Positions 47,823 through 58,148 of a DNA stretch of 64,000 nt are shown here, piece by piece. The notes below the pieces were generated by a model, which was given only the letters and a program-made list of their open reading frames with translations, was not told the DNA's origin and searched no databases. The stretch is taken from the NCBI GenBank assembly GCA_002211745.1, contig CP022114.1, positions 3,628,645-3,692,644 on the forward strand, written 5' to 3'. The DNA is from Kluyvera genomosp. 3 (lineage in GTDB: Bacteria > Pseudomonadota > Gammaproteobacteria > Enterobacterales > Enterobacteriaceae). The stretch's first letter is position 1. Every line of letters begins with the position of its first letter. Made by a program: the position numbers and the translations under genes.

Positions 47823-49126
47823 TTACCGCTCCCAGTACGCCTCTTCGAGGCTATCTTCTTTCTCCGGCAGGCCGCGCGTCAAACGCGGCGAATGCTGGTT
47901 CAGCACCTGATAACTCACGCGGTTAGCATACTTACACACCTGCGCCAGCGACGAGTAGGTCAGCCAGTTATGCTGGTGTTTGCTGGAATTCGGCACGTTG
48001 CTGCGATGGTAAGCGTTAGCGGTAATGTCGTGCAGCAGCGCCGCCAGCGCGCCGTCACCTGCGCCGTTGGTATTCATGATCTTCTCAGGGCCACCCATAA
48101 ACGGCGCAATGTGCGAGTATATGCGCAGCGGATCCTGACAGTCTTTATAGCGTACCGCACGGCTGAATTCGTACTGGTTGAATTCGGCAATGGCCCCGGC
48201 AGCAGCGGGTGCTGAGTTTTGCGCTTGGCTTCGTTTTCAGTGAAGCCCGCCATATACAGCCCGGTCGGCCCGGCGGTACACAGCACCAGGTCCACCCAAT
48301 CCAGCGCTTTATCCGCCGCCTGTAACGGGTCGCTCAAGCCGGTCAGCGCTTCCGCTTCTTCTTCGTTCATCGCCAGAATCGACACGTGCTCTTTAATAAA
48401 GCTCTGCCACCATTCCGGGCTATCGGCAATCACAAACTTGGTGCCCAGCGTCAGCACCACCGGCACATTGTGTTTCTTCGCGTAGGCGATGGCCTGCATC
48501 GTGGCGTCCGGCATCGGCTCGCCCGGCTTGCAGCGCACCAGGTAGGAGGTGAGCACCAGCGCAGAGGCGCCGGCAATTACCGATTCCGGCACGCTTTCCG
48601 GACGCAGTTTGTTCATGTGTCCTGGGCTGATAGCAAAAGTACGCTCTCCGCTTTCGCTGATCAGCGTAAAGCAGCGGCCAATCGGGCCATCGACGCCCTG
48701 TAAATGGTTGAGGTCGGTACGGCTGGAGGTATTACACAGGTAACGATAGGCATAGCCGCCAATTTCAATATTGCTGCACATCACGCCCAGCAGCACCGAG
48801 CGGTCGTCCGCCAGAACCGAATAGTTGTGCATGGTATTACCGATGGTGCCACCGGCAAACTGATGGGTAATCAGGCTCTCGCGTACCAGTTCCTGGTATA
48901 GCGCTTCCGCGACATCATCTTCAATCACCAGCGAATGCCCGGCGCTCAGGCCATAGCGCTGAATAAACGCATCGTCGACTTTGGCTTCAATATCCACCAG
49001 CGTCTGGTCGATACCGACAACCCAGGCGGTACTGGTTTCACTTTCAGGTTGAATCTGCTGGAGCAGCGGATCGCGAGCGTCCACCGGGAAGTAATGTTTA
49101 GATTTGCGTTTACCGGGAAATTTCAT
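47823..49126 (-). CDS. gsk: Inosine-guanosine kinase
   Basis: PfkB/ribokinase-family salvage enzyme that phosphorylates inosine and guanosine with ATP. It begins MKFPGKRKSKHYFPVDARDP. Family motifs include GGTIGNTMHNYSVLADDRS, LAMNEEEAEALTG and the catalytic, anion-hole NTNGAGDGALAALL. One base is missing near 48198; repair gives 434 aa as in E. coli. ATG 49126 is chosen, 15 codons inside the longest frame. In E. coli K-12 aes lies between hemH and gsk; here the two are only 62 bases apart. Confidence 0.95.
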
Positions 49127-49188
49127 GGTGATTTCTGGATGACTAGGAACAAGCGGGGAATAGTAGCACACTCCCCGCCCGCTTGCGA

Positions 49189-50151
49189 TTAGCGATACGA
49201 CGCCGTCAGATTCACCATCATTTCGATATGTGCGGCATCGTCATTGAGCGCCGGAATATACTCATATTTCTGCCCGCCCGCCTCGAGGAACAGTTCGCAG
49301 TTTTGCACCGCAATCTCTTCCAGCGTCTCAAGACAGTCGGCAGAGAAACCTGGGCACATCACCTGAATATGTTTCACGCCCTTTTCCGCGAGCATCTTGA
49401 GCGTTTCGTCTGTATACGGCGTGAGCCACGGTTCGCGGCCAAAGCGCGACTGGAAAGTCATCATCACCTTATCAGGCGAAATACCCAACGCGGAGACCAG
49501 TTCACGCGTGGTGTCACGACAGCGCTGCGGGTAATCGTCGCCTTCATTGGCATAACGCTGAGGAATACCGTGGTAGGAAAGCAGCAGGAGATCGGGCTCG
49601 CCGTGACGCTCAAATGACGCGCGAGCGCTCGCCGCTAGTGCCTGAATATAGTGACGATCGGTCGCGTAATCACGAATAAACGAGACGCCCGGAATCGCGC
49701 GTTTGGTTGCCAGAATGCGTGCCAGTTCATCCCACACCGCAGCCACGGTGGAACAGGAATACTGCGGATAGAGCGGCAACACGATGAGCTGTTCAACGCC
49801 CTGCGCCAGCAGTTCATCCACCGCGCTTTGCAGCGATGGCGTGCCATAGCTCATGCCCAGCACCACCGGCACATCCGGCAGACGTGCCGCCAGCGCCTGC
49901 TGCTGACGACGGCTGTAGACCAGCAGCGGTGAGCCCTCTTCCATCCATACCGATTCATATAGCTTCGCCACTCTCGGCGCGCGGATCGGCAGAATGACGC
50001 CGCGCAGCAACGGCCACCAAAGCAGGCGAGGCGTATCCACGACGCGCTTATCGCTTAAGAACTGCTTCAGATAGCGTTTAATGGCTTCAGACGTGGGAGC
50101 ATCGGGAGTGCCGAGGTTAACCAGCAGGATACCAGGTTTCTTATGATGCAT
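49189..50151 (-). CDS. hemH: Ferrochelatase
   Basis: Last enzyme of protoheme synthesis, inserting Fe(II) into protoporphyrin IX. An intact 320 aa, the E. coli length. It begins [20 protein letters not shown]; the metal-binding His is in [17 protein letters not shown] and the acidic partner in [31 protein letters not shown] motif lies in the first half. No C-terminal Fe-S cysteine cluster is evident. Confidence 0.97.
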   Translation of the reverse strand: MHHKKPGILLVNLGTPDAPTSEAIKRYLKQFLSDKRVVDTPRLLWWPLLRGVILPIRAPRVAKLYESVWMEEGSPLLVYSRRQQQALAARLPDVPVVLGMSYGTPSLQSAVDELLAQGVEQLIVLPLYPQYSCSTVAAVWDELARILATKRAIPGVSFIRDYATDRHYIQALAASARASFERHGEPDLLLLSYHGIPQRYANEGDDYPQRCRDTTRELVSALGISPDKVMMTFQSRFGREPWLTPYTDETLKMLAEKGVKHIQVMCPGFSADCLETLEEIAVQNCELFLEAGGQKYEYIPALNDDAAHIEMMVNLTASYR

Positions 50152-50239
50152 TACCGCCTCTTATCGATTCAAATTGTTGATAATTGTAGCGGAAAAGCGA
50201 GGAAGAAAAACTAATTGCTGTGAGAGGTAAAGCGAGAAT

Positions 50240-50335
50240 TTTTGCCTGATGGCGCTGCGCTTATCCGGCCTACAGAACGGCATAGATCGGATAAGGCGTT
50301 TACGCCGCCATCCGGCATCGGATGGCGGCACAACA
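50240..50335. repeat. REP/BIME element between adk and hemH
   Basis: TGCCTGATGGCGCTGCGCTTATCCGGCCTAC and the inverted GGATAAGGCGTTTACGCCGCCATCCGGC are recognisable in two blocks. They lie in the adk 3' region before hemH and may protect or terminate the adk mRNA. Shown here only in part: cores at 50246-50273 and 50289-50319. Confidence 0.8.
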
Positions 50336-50992
<657 letters not shown>

Positions 50993-51116
50993 TCAAAGGT
51001 TGTCAATATTTTTTAAAAAGCGCTAAAAGATACCACCAGAACGGCGATGGCTCAAGGAAGGCGGGACGGCTGAAACGGTTAATGGTCAGATATTTTGCGT
51101 ACGGAGCAGTTTGATG

Positions 51117-51206
51117 CCTCACCCCGCCCTCTCCCACTGGGAGAGGGAGAATACCAGCACTGGGCCAGTCCCCCTCCCTTTCAGGGAGAGGGTTAGGGTG
51201 AGGGTA
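51117..51206. repeat. Paired GC-rich palindromes between htpG and adk
   Basis: CCCTCTCCCA-CT-GGGAGAGGG (51128-51149) and CTCCCTTTCAGGGAG (about 51174-51188) are enclosed by CTCACCC (51119) and GGGTGAG (51196). This is the CTCACCC-CCCTCTCCC intergenic repeat common in enterobacteria, the same sequence type into which the IS element inserted. Confidence 0.65.
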
Positions 51207-51210
51207 AGTC

Positions 51211-53085
51211 TTACGACACCAGCAGTTGGTTCATGCGGCGGATAAACTGGTTAGGATCGTCCAGCGTACCGCGCTCGGCGAACAGCGCCTGGTCGAGCAG
51301 CAGTTCAACCCACTCTTTAAACTGCCCTTCGTCCTGGGTATCCGCGGTGCGTTTCACCAGCACATGGTCCGGGTTCAGTTCAAAGATGTACTTCACTTCC
51401 GGCGCGGCCTGGCCCGCAGCGGCAAACAGCTTCGCCATCTGGGTGCTCATTTCATCGGCGTCGGTGGTGACGATGGCCGGGGTGTCGGTCAGACGGTGAG
51501 TCAAACGCACCTCTTTCACGCGGTCGCCCAGCAGGGTTTTCACGCGTTCAACGAACGGGGTCAGCGCTTTTTCTGCTTCTTTAGCGCTCTCGTCCACTTC
51601 ATCCGCCAGCTTGTCGATGGACTCATCGGCTTTAGCAACGGACTGGAACGGCTTGCCGTCGAACTCGGTCAGGTAGTTCATCATCCACTCATCGATGCGG
51701 TCGGAAAGCAGCAGCACTTCGATGCCTTTCTTACGCAGCAGCTCCAGATGCGGGCTGCTCTTCGCCGCGGCATAGCTGTCGGCGGTGATGTAGTAGATCT
51801 TCTCCTGCCCTTCTTTCATGCGCGACACGTAGTCGGCCAGCGACACGTTCTGCTCGGAAGTGTCGGTGTGGGTAGACGCAAAGCGCAGCAGTTTGGCGAT
51901 CGCTTCCTGGTTAGCATGGTCTTCCGCCGGACCTTCTTTCAGCACCAGACCAAACTGTTTCCAGAAGGTCAGGTACTTCTCGGCGTCGTCTTTCGCCAGC
52001 TTATCCAGCATCTGCAGCACGCGCTTGGTCAGGGCGTTACGCAGGTTACGGGTGACGTTGCTGTCCTGCAGAATTTCACGGGAGACGTTCAGCGGCAGAT
52101 CGTTGGAGTCTATCAGCCCGCGCACGAAGCGCAGGTAGTTCGGCATAAACTGCTCGGCGTCGTCCATGATAAAGACGCGCTGCACGTACAGCTTCAGACC
52201 GTGTTTATGATCGCGGTTCCACATATCCCACGGCGCCTGCGACGGAATATACAGCAGGCTGGTATACTCCTGCTTACCTTCCACACGGTTGTGGCTCCAG
52301 GTCAGCGGGTCGGTAAAGTCGTGGGCGATATGCTTGTAGAACGCTTTGTATTCGTCGTCGTTCAGCTCGGCTTTATTACGCGTCCACAGCGCCTGCGCTT
52401 TGTTGATTTTCTCCCAGGAAACCACGGTTTCGCCGTCTTTCTCTTCGGATTTCTCAATTTCTACCGGCAGCGCGATATGGTCGGAATATTTGCTGATGAT
52501 CGAGCGTACGCGCCAGTCGTCGAGGAACTCGTCCTCGCCTTCGCGCAGGTGCAGGGTAATTTCGGTACCGCGATCGTCTTTGGTGATGTCGGCCACGGTG
52601 TATTCGCCCGCGCCTTCGGATTCCCAGAACACGCCGTTCTCTGCGCTATCGCCCGCCGCACGGGTGCGCACGGTAACTTTATCCGCCACGATAAACGCGG
52701 AATAGAAACCGACGCCGAACTGACCGATCAGCTGGCTGTCTTTGGCCTGGTCAGACCCCATGGATTCGAGGAATGCTTTGGTGCCGGATTTTGCGATCGT
52801 CCCGAGATGATCGATCACCTCGTCGCGATTCATACCAATACCGTTGTCGGCAATGGTCAACGTACGCTTATCTTTATCGAAGGAGACGCGTACGCGCAGC
52901 TCGCCATCGCCCTCATACAGATCCGGGTTGGACAGCGCGCGGAAGCGCAGCTTGTCAGCAGCATCTGAAGCGTTAGAGATAAGCTCACGCAGGAAGATTT
53001 CTTTATTGGAATACAGAGAATGGATCATCAGGTGCAGAAGCTGTTTTACTTCTGACTGAAAGCCACGTGTTTCTTGTCCTTTCAT
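51211..53085 (-). CDS. htpG: Molecular chaperone HtpG (bacterial Hsp90)
   Basis: Cytosolic ATP-dependent chaperone dimer. An intact 624 aa from ATG 53085 ([20 protein letters not shown]). The N-terminal GHKL ATPase has [35 protein letters not shown] and [17 protein letters not shown]. The middle domain contains the conserved Arg in [11 protein letters not shown], and the C-terminal dimerisation domain follows. Transcribed from a sigma-32 promoter just upstream. Confidence 0.98.
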   Translation of the reverse strand: MKGQETRGFQSEVKQLLHLMIHSLYSNKEIFLRELISNASDAADKLRFRALSNPDLYEGDGELRVRVSFDKDKRTLTIADNGIGMNRDEVIDHLGTIAKSGTKAFLESMGSDQAKDSQLIGQFGVGFYSAFIVADKVTVRTRAAGDSAENGVFWESEGAGEYTVADITKDDRGTEITLHLREGEDEFLDDWRVRSIISKYSDHIALPVEIEKSEEKDGETVVSWEKINKAQALWTRNKAELNDDEYKAFYKHIAHDFTDPLTWSHNRVEGKQEYTSLLYIPSQAPWDMWNRDHKHGLKLYVQRVFIMDDAEQFMPNYLRFVRGLIDSNDLPLNVSREILQDSNVTRNLRNALTKRVLQMLDKLAKDDAEKYLTFWKQFGLVLKEGPAEDHANQEAIAKLLRFASTHTDTSEQNVSLADYVSRMKEGQEKIYYITADSYAAAKSSPHLELLRKKGIEVLLLSDRIDEWMMNYLTEFDGKPFQSVAKADESIDKLADEVDESAKEAEKALTPFVERVKTLLGDRVKEVRLTHRLTDTPAIVTTDADEMSTQMAKLFAAAGQAAPEVKYIFELNPDHVLVKRTADTQDEGQFKEWVELLLDQALFAERGTLDDPNQFIRRMNQLLVS

Positions 53086-53134
53086 TGCAAAATACCTCAA
53101 TGGTGATTACAAGGTAAAAAAAGCGATGAGAGGA

Positions 53135-53163
53135 AAATGGGGATGGGTAGTGAGGATTTCAAG
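53135..53163 (-). promoter_or_regulatory. Sigma-32 heat-shock promoter of htpG
   Basis: On the minus strand CTTGAAA (53163-53157) and CCCCATTT (53142-53135) are 14 bp apart, an almost perfect RpoH promoter, about 50 bp before the htpG start. Confidence 0.88.
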
Positions 53164-53192
53164 CGAGAGCAGAAAATCCTGCTCTCGTTTGA

Positions 53193-53795
53193 TTAAAAAC
53201 GAATCTTATGACGACCGGCCAGCGAGTGCGACAGCGTGGTGCCATCGACCATCTCCAGCTCGCCGCCTACCGGAACGCCGTGGGCGATACGGCTGGCTTC
53301 AACGCCATATTGCGCGCACAGCTCAGCGATATAGTTGGCCGTGGCTTCCCTTCCACCGTCGGGTTGGTGGCGAGGATAATCTCCGTGAGCTGCTCCGTTT
53401 CCAGACGCTGCTCAAGGCGGTCAAGACCAATATCATCCGGGCCGATGCCGTCCAGCGGCGACAGATGCCCCATCAGCACGAAGTAGCGGCCGGAGAACTG
53501 CCCGGTCTGCTCAATGGCGTAGATGTCCGCCGGACTCTCCACCACGCAGATCTGGCCGTTTTCCTGGCGACGCGGGTTCGCACAAATGTTGCACACCTCC
53601 TGCTCAGTGAAGGTGCGGCAATCGGCACAGTGGCCGATTTCCGACATCGCGCGGGTTAACGCTTGCGCCAGACGCATCCCGCCGCTGCGGTCACGCTGCA
53701 GCAGGGTAAACGCCATACGCTGCGCCGACTTCGGGCCAACGCCGGCAGGCAGCGCAGCGCTTCCATCAGCTGAGTTAACAGCGGACTGGTTTGCA

Positions 53796-53796
<1 letters not shown>
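53193..53796 (-). CDS. recR: Recombination mediator RecR
   Basis: RecFOR component that helps load RecA at gaps. Bases are missing near 53745 and 53356 (G runs); repair gives 201 aa, the E. coli length. It shows the HhH region ([19 protein letters not shown]), the four-cysteine zinc finger [16 protein letters not shown] and the TOPRIM domain ([33 protein letters not shown]). ATG 53796 overlaps the ybaB stop by one base. Last gene of dnaX-ybaB-recR. Confidence 0.94.
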
Positions 53797-54149
<353 letters not shown>

Positions 54150-54182
54150 TTAAAGAATAACGACCGTAAGCAGCGCTTGCGG

Positions 54183-56114
54183 TCAAATGGGGCGAATACT
54201 CTCTTCATCCAGGTCCGCGTCGAAGAACCGACGCAGGGTCTGAATGTTATTATCCGCGATGATCGACTCGCGCGCCTGCGCGAGTTTCTCTTCATAAATG
54301 GCCTGTCGCCACTCCAGCGGCGTACGCACCGCCGGATTATCATCTTCCACGATGGTCAATTCAACAGGCGCGCCGTATAAACTGCTCATCGCCTCAGCCA
54401 GCTTCTGCTTCGCGCCGGGGAATTAAGATGCCGCTGCGTCGGGCGCAGATGCAGGCACACAGTACTGCCGTCCTGCTCTTTCCACGCGTTGAGTGCCACC
54501 TGTTCGACCAGCTTCGGCAGCGCCATCTGGCTGACTTCCGCCGCCCACGGGTCGCGCTCTAATGATTCCGCCGCCAGCTTCGCCGACAGTTCCGGCGTTT
54601 TTTCATGCTCCAGCGCTTTCTTCAACGCTTTTGGCGTGGCGACTTCTTCTTTTTTGACTTCTTCAACCGGCGTGGTCGCTTTCCAGCGATAAGCCTCTTT
54701 TTTCGCCGCCGGTTGGGTCAACGCGGACGGCGCCGGGCGCGCCTGAACGCGTTCGGACACCGAAGCCAGTCTTTCCAGCGCAGCGTTATTCACCGGCCGC
54801 GCGCGGGAAGCGGCTGCCGGTTCACTCTTTTTTGGGGTGGTTGCTCCCTGACTGCTTTGCTGCAACTGACGTCGCGCGGCCAGCACCTGATTGGTGGACT
54901 CCGGCAGCGGCGCGGCCGCTGGCGGCGGCGTCATCGGTGCGGCAGAAGACATGGGCGCAGGCTGTTGCGTCACCGGGGCATAGGCAGGCGCAAACGTCTG
55001 CTGCGGCCTTTCCGGCTCCGGCAGCGGCGCATTCGGATGAAATGCCAATGCGCGCAGCAGCGTCATTTCAATGCCCATGCGGCGATCCGGCGCGAACGGC
55101 AGCTCTTTGCGGCCAATCAGCAGCGTTTGATAGTACAGCTGCACGTCAGTGGGCGGCACGGTACGCGCAAGGTTGCGCATCCGCTGTTCAATCGCCGCCA
55201 TATCGCTGCCCAGCGCCGCAGGCGACAGCTGAACCATGGCAATCCGGTGCAGCAGACTCTGCATTTCAACCAGCAGCGCCTCCCAGTCGACGCCGCGCAG
55301 CGCGGCATCGTTAACCAGTTCCATCGTCCGCTCGCCATTCGCGGCCACCAGCGCTTCAATCAGCGACAGCGCCTGGTCGTCATCCAGCGTGCCAAGCATT
55401 TCGCTGACGGAGACGGTTGTCAGCTGGCCTTCGCCGCTGGCAATCGCCTGGTCGGTGAGGCTTAACGCATCGCGCAGGCTACCGTCCGCCGCGCGCGCCA
55501 GCAGTTGCAGGGCGCGAGGCTCGTGAACGATATGCTCTTCGTCGAGGATATGCTCAAGCTGATGGCGAATCTGCTCAACGTCGAGCGCCTTGAGGTGGAA
55601 CTGAAGACAACGCGAGAGAATGGTCACCGGCAATTTTTGCGGATCGGTGGTCGCCAGCAGGAATTTGACGTGCGCAGGCGGCTCCTCCAGCGTCTTCAAC
55701 AGCGCGTTGAAGCTATGGCGGGAGAGCATGTGCACTTCGTCGATCAGATAGACCTTAAAGCGACCGCGCGCAGGCGCGTACTGGACGTTATCCAGCAGGT
55801 CGCGGGTATCTTCGACTTTGGTTCGCGAGGCGGCGTCGATCTCAATTAAATCGACGAAACGCCCTGCTCAATTTCGCGGCAGTTATCACACACGCCGCAA
55901 GGCGTGGCGGTAATGCCGGTTTCGCAGTTCAGCCCTTCGCCAGCAAGCGGGCGATAGAGGTTTTTCCGACGCCACGGGTGCCGGAAAAGAGATATGCGTG
56001 ATGAATGCGCCCTAACGATAAGCCGTTCGCCAGTGCGGTCAGCACATGTTCCTGGCCGACGACGTCAGCAAAGGTTTGTGGGCGCCATTTTCGGGCTAAG
56101 ACCTGATAACTCAT
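54183..56114 (-). CDS. dnaX: DNA polymerase III tau/gamma subunits
   Basis: Clamp-loader ATPase. Walker [10 protein letters not shown], the zinc module [16 protein letters not shown], Walker [10 protein letters not shown] and SRC arginine finger in TILSRCLQF occupy the first 230 residues. A Pro/Ala-rich linker and the tau-specific C terminus, which binds DnaB and the alpha subunit, follow and end [12 protein letters not shown]. Bases are missing near 55935, 55863 and 54415; repair gives about 644 aa. ATG 56114 ([15 protein letters not shown]). Contains a programmed frameshift site for gamma. Confidence 0.95.
54827..54833 (-). promoter_or_regulatory. Programmed -1 frameshift site in dnaX producing gamma
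   Basis: On the minus strand the heptamer AAAAAAG is read as A AAA AAG in the tau frame; a -1 slip gives AAA AAA GAG TGA, ending gamma at TGA 54824-54822 one residue past the slip. This is identical in layout to E. coli dnaX. Zero-frame reading continues to tau, so this A6 run is not one of the sequencing losses. Confidence 0.88.
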
Positions 56115-56205
56115 TGGCAGGCTCTGAAACGCTGGAAGGTGGATTCACGAAGGGATAATGCTACCACAGCCCGCCGGATCGGCGAGGCTATGTATCGGGA
56201 AATGC

Positions 56206-56757
56206 TTAGTGCCCCGGGAAATTCACCAGGCTGTAGCTGGTGATGCCCTGTTTTTCCAGGCGCTGTTCGCCGCCCAGATCGAACAGGTTGATGATGAAGG
56301 CCGCATCGTGCACTTCGCCACCCAGACGACGGATCAGTTTCACCGTCGCTTCAATGGTCCCGCCGGTTGCCAGCAGATCGTCGACTACCAGCACTTTGTC
56401 GCCCGGTTTGATCGCGTCAACGTGGATTTCCAGCTGATCGGTGCCGTACTCCAGCTCGTAGCTTTCGGCGATGGTTTCACGCGGCAGCTTGCGCGGTTTA
56501 CGCACCGGGACAAAACCTACGCCCATTGCCAGCGCGACCGGCGCGCCAAACAGGAAACCACGCGCTTCGGTACCCACGACTTTGGTGATACCGGCGTCTT
56601 TGTACTTCTCGACCAGCAGTTCAATGCTGAGCGCGTAGGCTTTCGGGTCTTCCAGTAAGCTGGTGACATCGCGGAAAAGAATGCCAGGTTTCGGATAATC
56701 CTGGATGCTCTGGATGCTGTTCTTCAGATATTCAAGCTGCTGTGCAGTTGCGGTCAT
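56206..56757 (-). CDS. apt: Adenine phosphoribosyltransferase
   Basis: Salvages adenine with PRPP to AMP. An intact 183 aa from ATG 56757 ([20 protein letters not shown]), 14 codons inside the longest frame, matching the family start. Key motifs: [31 protein letters not shown] and the PRPP loop [14 protein letters not shown]. It ends [10 protein letters not shown]. Own unit upstream of dnaX. Confidence 0.97.
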   Translation of the reverse strand: MTATAQQLEYLKNSIQSIQDYPKPGILFRDVTSLLEDPKAYALSIELLVEKYKDAGITKVVGTEARGFLFGAPVALAMGVGFVPVRKPRKLPRETIAESYELEYGTDQLEIHVDAIKPGDKVLVVDDLLATGGTIEATVKLIRRLGGEVHDAAFIINLFDLGGEQRLEKQGITSYSLVNFPGH

Positions 56758-56906
56758 AGGTTTGTGCCTGATTGAAACAGTGTTACTCAAGGCGAGCAAA
56801 ATGGGCTAAAAGTTACATTTGATTAACTTTTAACCAGGCGCGCCTGTGCTCGAAAACGCCAGAATTTACTGGCAAGCTCGCAGAATTGCAACACCATTAA
56901 TGCGGT

Positions 56907-57284
56907 TCACGGCTTTTGTTGCTCTGCATCAACGACGGGAATTCGCCATAAAAAAATCAACAATCCGAAGAGGATGACCAGCAGCAGTAGACGAACCCAC
57001 AGCAAATTGACCAGCCACAGCGAAACAGCAAAGGTCAACAAAATCACCGCGATGGCGCGCGGCTTCGCGCCCGGCGGCATAGCTTTGTAACGCTGCCAAT
57101 GGCGCAGATAGCCGCCAAACCAGGAGCGATACAGCAGCCAGTTATGAAAACGCGGCGACGAGCGGGCAAAGCACCAGGCGGCCAGCAGAATAAACGGCGT
57201 GGTGGGCAACAGCGGCAGCACAACGCCGATTGTGCCGAGGGCTACCGCCAGCCAGCCAATAATGATTAGAATAGTACGCTGCAT
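56907..57284 (-). CDS. ybaN: DUF454 inner-membrane protein YbaN
   Basis: An intact 125 aa from ATG 57284 (MQRTILIIIGWLAVALGTIG). DUF454 signature PLLPTTPFILLAAWCFARSS with three or four membrane helices and a basic loop (RHWQRYKAMPPGAKPRA). The function is unknown in all relatives. Divergent from priC. Confidence 0.92.
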   Translation of the reverse strand: MQRTILIIIGWLAVALGTIGVVLPLLPTTPFILLAAWCFARSSPRFHNWLLYRSWFGGYLRHWQRYKAMPPGAKPRAIAVILLTFAVSLWLVNLLWVRLLLLVILFGLLIFLWRIPVVDAEQQKP

Positions 57285-57351
57285 AATGCGAATCGTTATC
57301 AAATGAGCATGCTACTGTAGCATAGCCGATAATAAGAAAACGGAGAATCCG

Positions 57352-57878
57352 GTGAAAACGGCCCTGCTTTTACAAACGCTGGAACAACAGCTTGCGCGTC
57401 TGCAGGCGCGTATCGCGCCCTTTCCGCGCACGCCACGCTGAGCGCCCGCTTTGACCGTCAGCTGTTCCAGACGCGCAGCACCCAAATGCAGGCCTATCTT
57501 GATGAGGCGAACGCCCATTTTCAGGAGTTAAAGCACGCCGTCGAGCAGCAACAGCTGCCACAGGTTGCCTGGCTTGCTGAACGCCTCGCGGCGCAAATTG
57601 AAGCCATCAATCGGGAAAGCGAAGCCTGGTCGCTGCGCGTGTGGGACAGCGCCTCGCCGGGGTTACGTCGCTGGCAGCGTAAGCGGCTGGAAACACAGGA
57701 GTTTGAGCGCCGCCTACTGGAGATGAAGCAGCAGCGCCAGCAGCAGTATCAGCAGGCGACCACGCTCGACGATCAACAGCGTCTGGCCCGCGAAATTACC
57801 GCCTTTGACGGTCGCCTTGCCCGCTGCCGTCAGGCGCTGGAAGAAATAGAACGAGTGCTGGCGCGCATCACGCGCTAA
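57352..57878 (+). CDS. priC: Primosomal replication protein PriC
   Basis: Fork-restart protein that promotes DnaB loading at abandoned forks with gaps. GTG 57352 starts [18 protein letters not shown], as in E. coli. A C is missing near 57418 (GCGCCCTTTCC); repair joins [20 protein letters not shown] and gives 175 aa, the E. coli length. The rest is a basic helical bundle ([17 protein letters not shown]) ending LARITR. rsmS follows 11 bases later in the same operon. Confidence 0.93.
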
Positions 57879-57889
57879 AGGAGAAAGTA

Positions 57890-58050
57890 TGTCGCTGGAA
57901 AACGCGCCCGATGACGTCAAGCTGGCGGTCGATTTAATAGAGCTGCTGGAGAGCAACCAAATCGCCCCGGAAATTGTGCTAAGCGCGCTGGAGATGGTGC
58001 GCAAAGATTACCTCAACAAGCTGAAAAGCCGCCCGGATGAGGCGCCTTAG
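57890..58050 (+). CDS. rsmS: Small protein RsmS (YbaM), replication regulatory, 53 aa
   Basis: ATG 57890 with AGGAGA. One A is missing near 57901 (GGAAACG for GGAAAACG); repair reads [20 protein letters not shown] and continues [16 protein letters not shown] to TAG 58048-58050, 53 aa as in E. coli. Unrepaired, the frame is lost after four codons, so it is easily missed. It lies in an operon with priC. The function is only loosely defined. Confidence 0.85.
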
Positions 58051-58065
58051 CGCCCAGGACACGAT

Positions 58066-58145
58066 CTGTAGGCCGGATAAGCGCAGCGCCATCAGGCACG
58101 CCGCCGTATATTGCCGGATGGCGGCGTTGCCCTTATCCGGCCTAC
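58066..58145. repeat. REP/BIME element between rsmS and mscK
   Basis: GTAGGCCGGATAAGCGCAGC and an inverted copy ending GCCCTTATCCGGCCTAC frame a central GCCGGATGGCGGC unit. It lies between convergent genes. Confidence 0.82.
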
Positions 58146-58148
58146 GGA

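Noticed and set aside
51226-52968. 580-codon open frame antisense to htpG
   Set aside because: It is the mirror frame of a highly conserved intact gene; His/Val/Gln-rich composition is a codon-bias shadow of GC-rich coding DNA.
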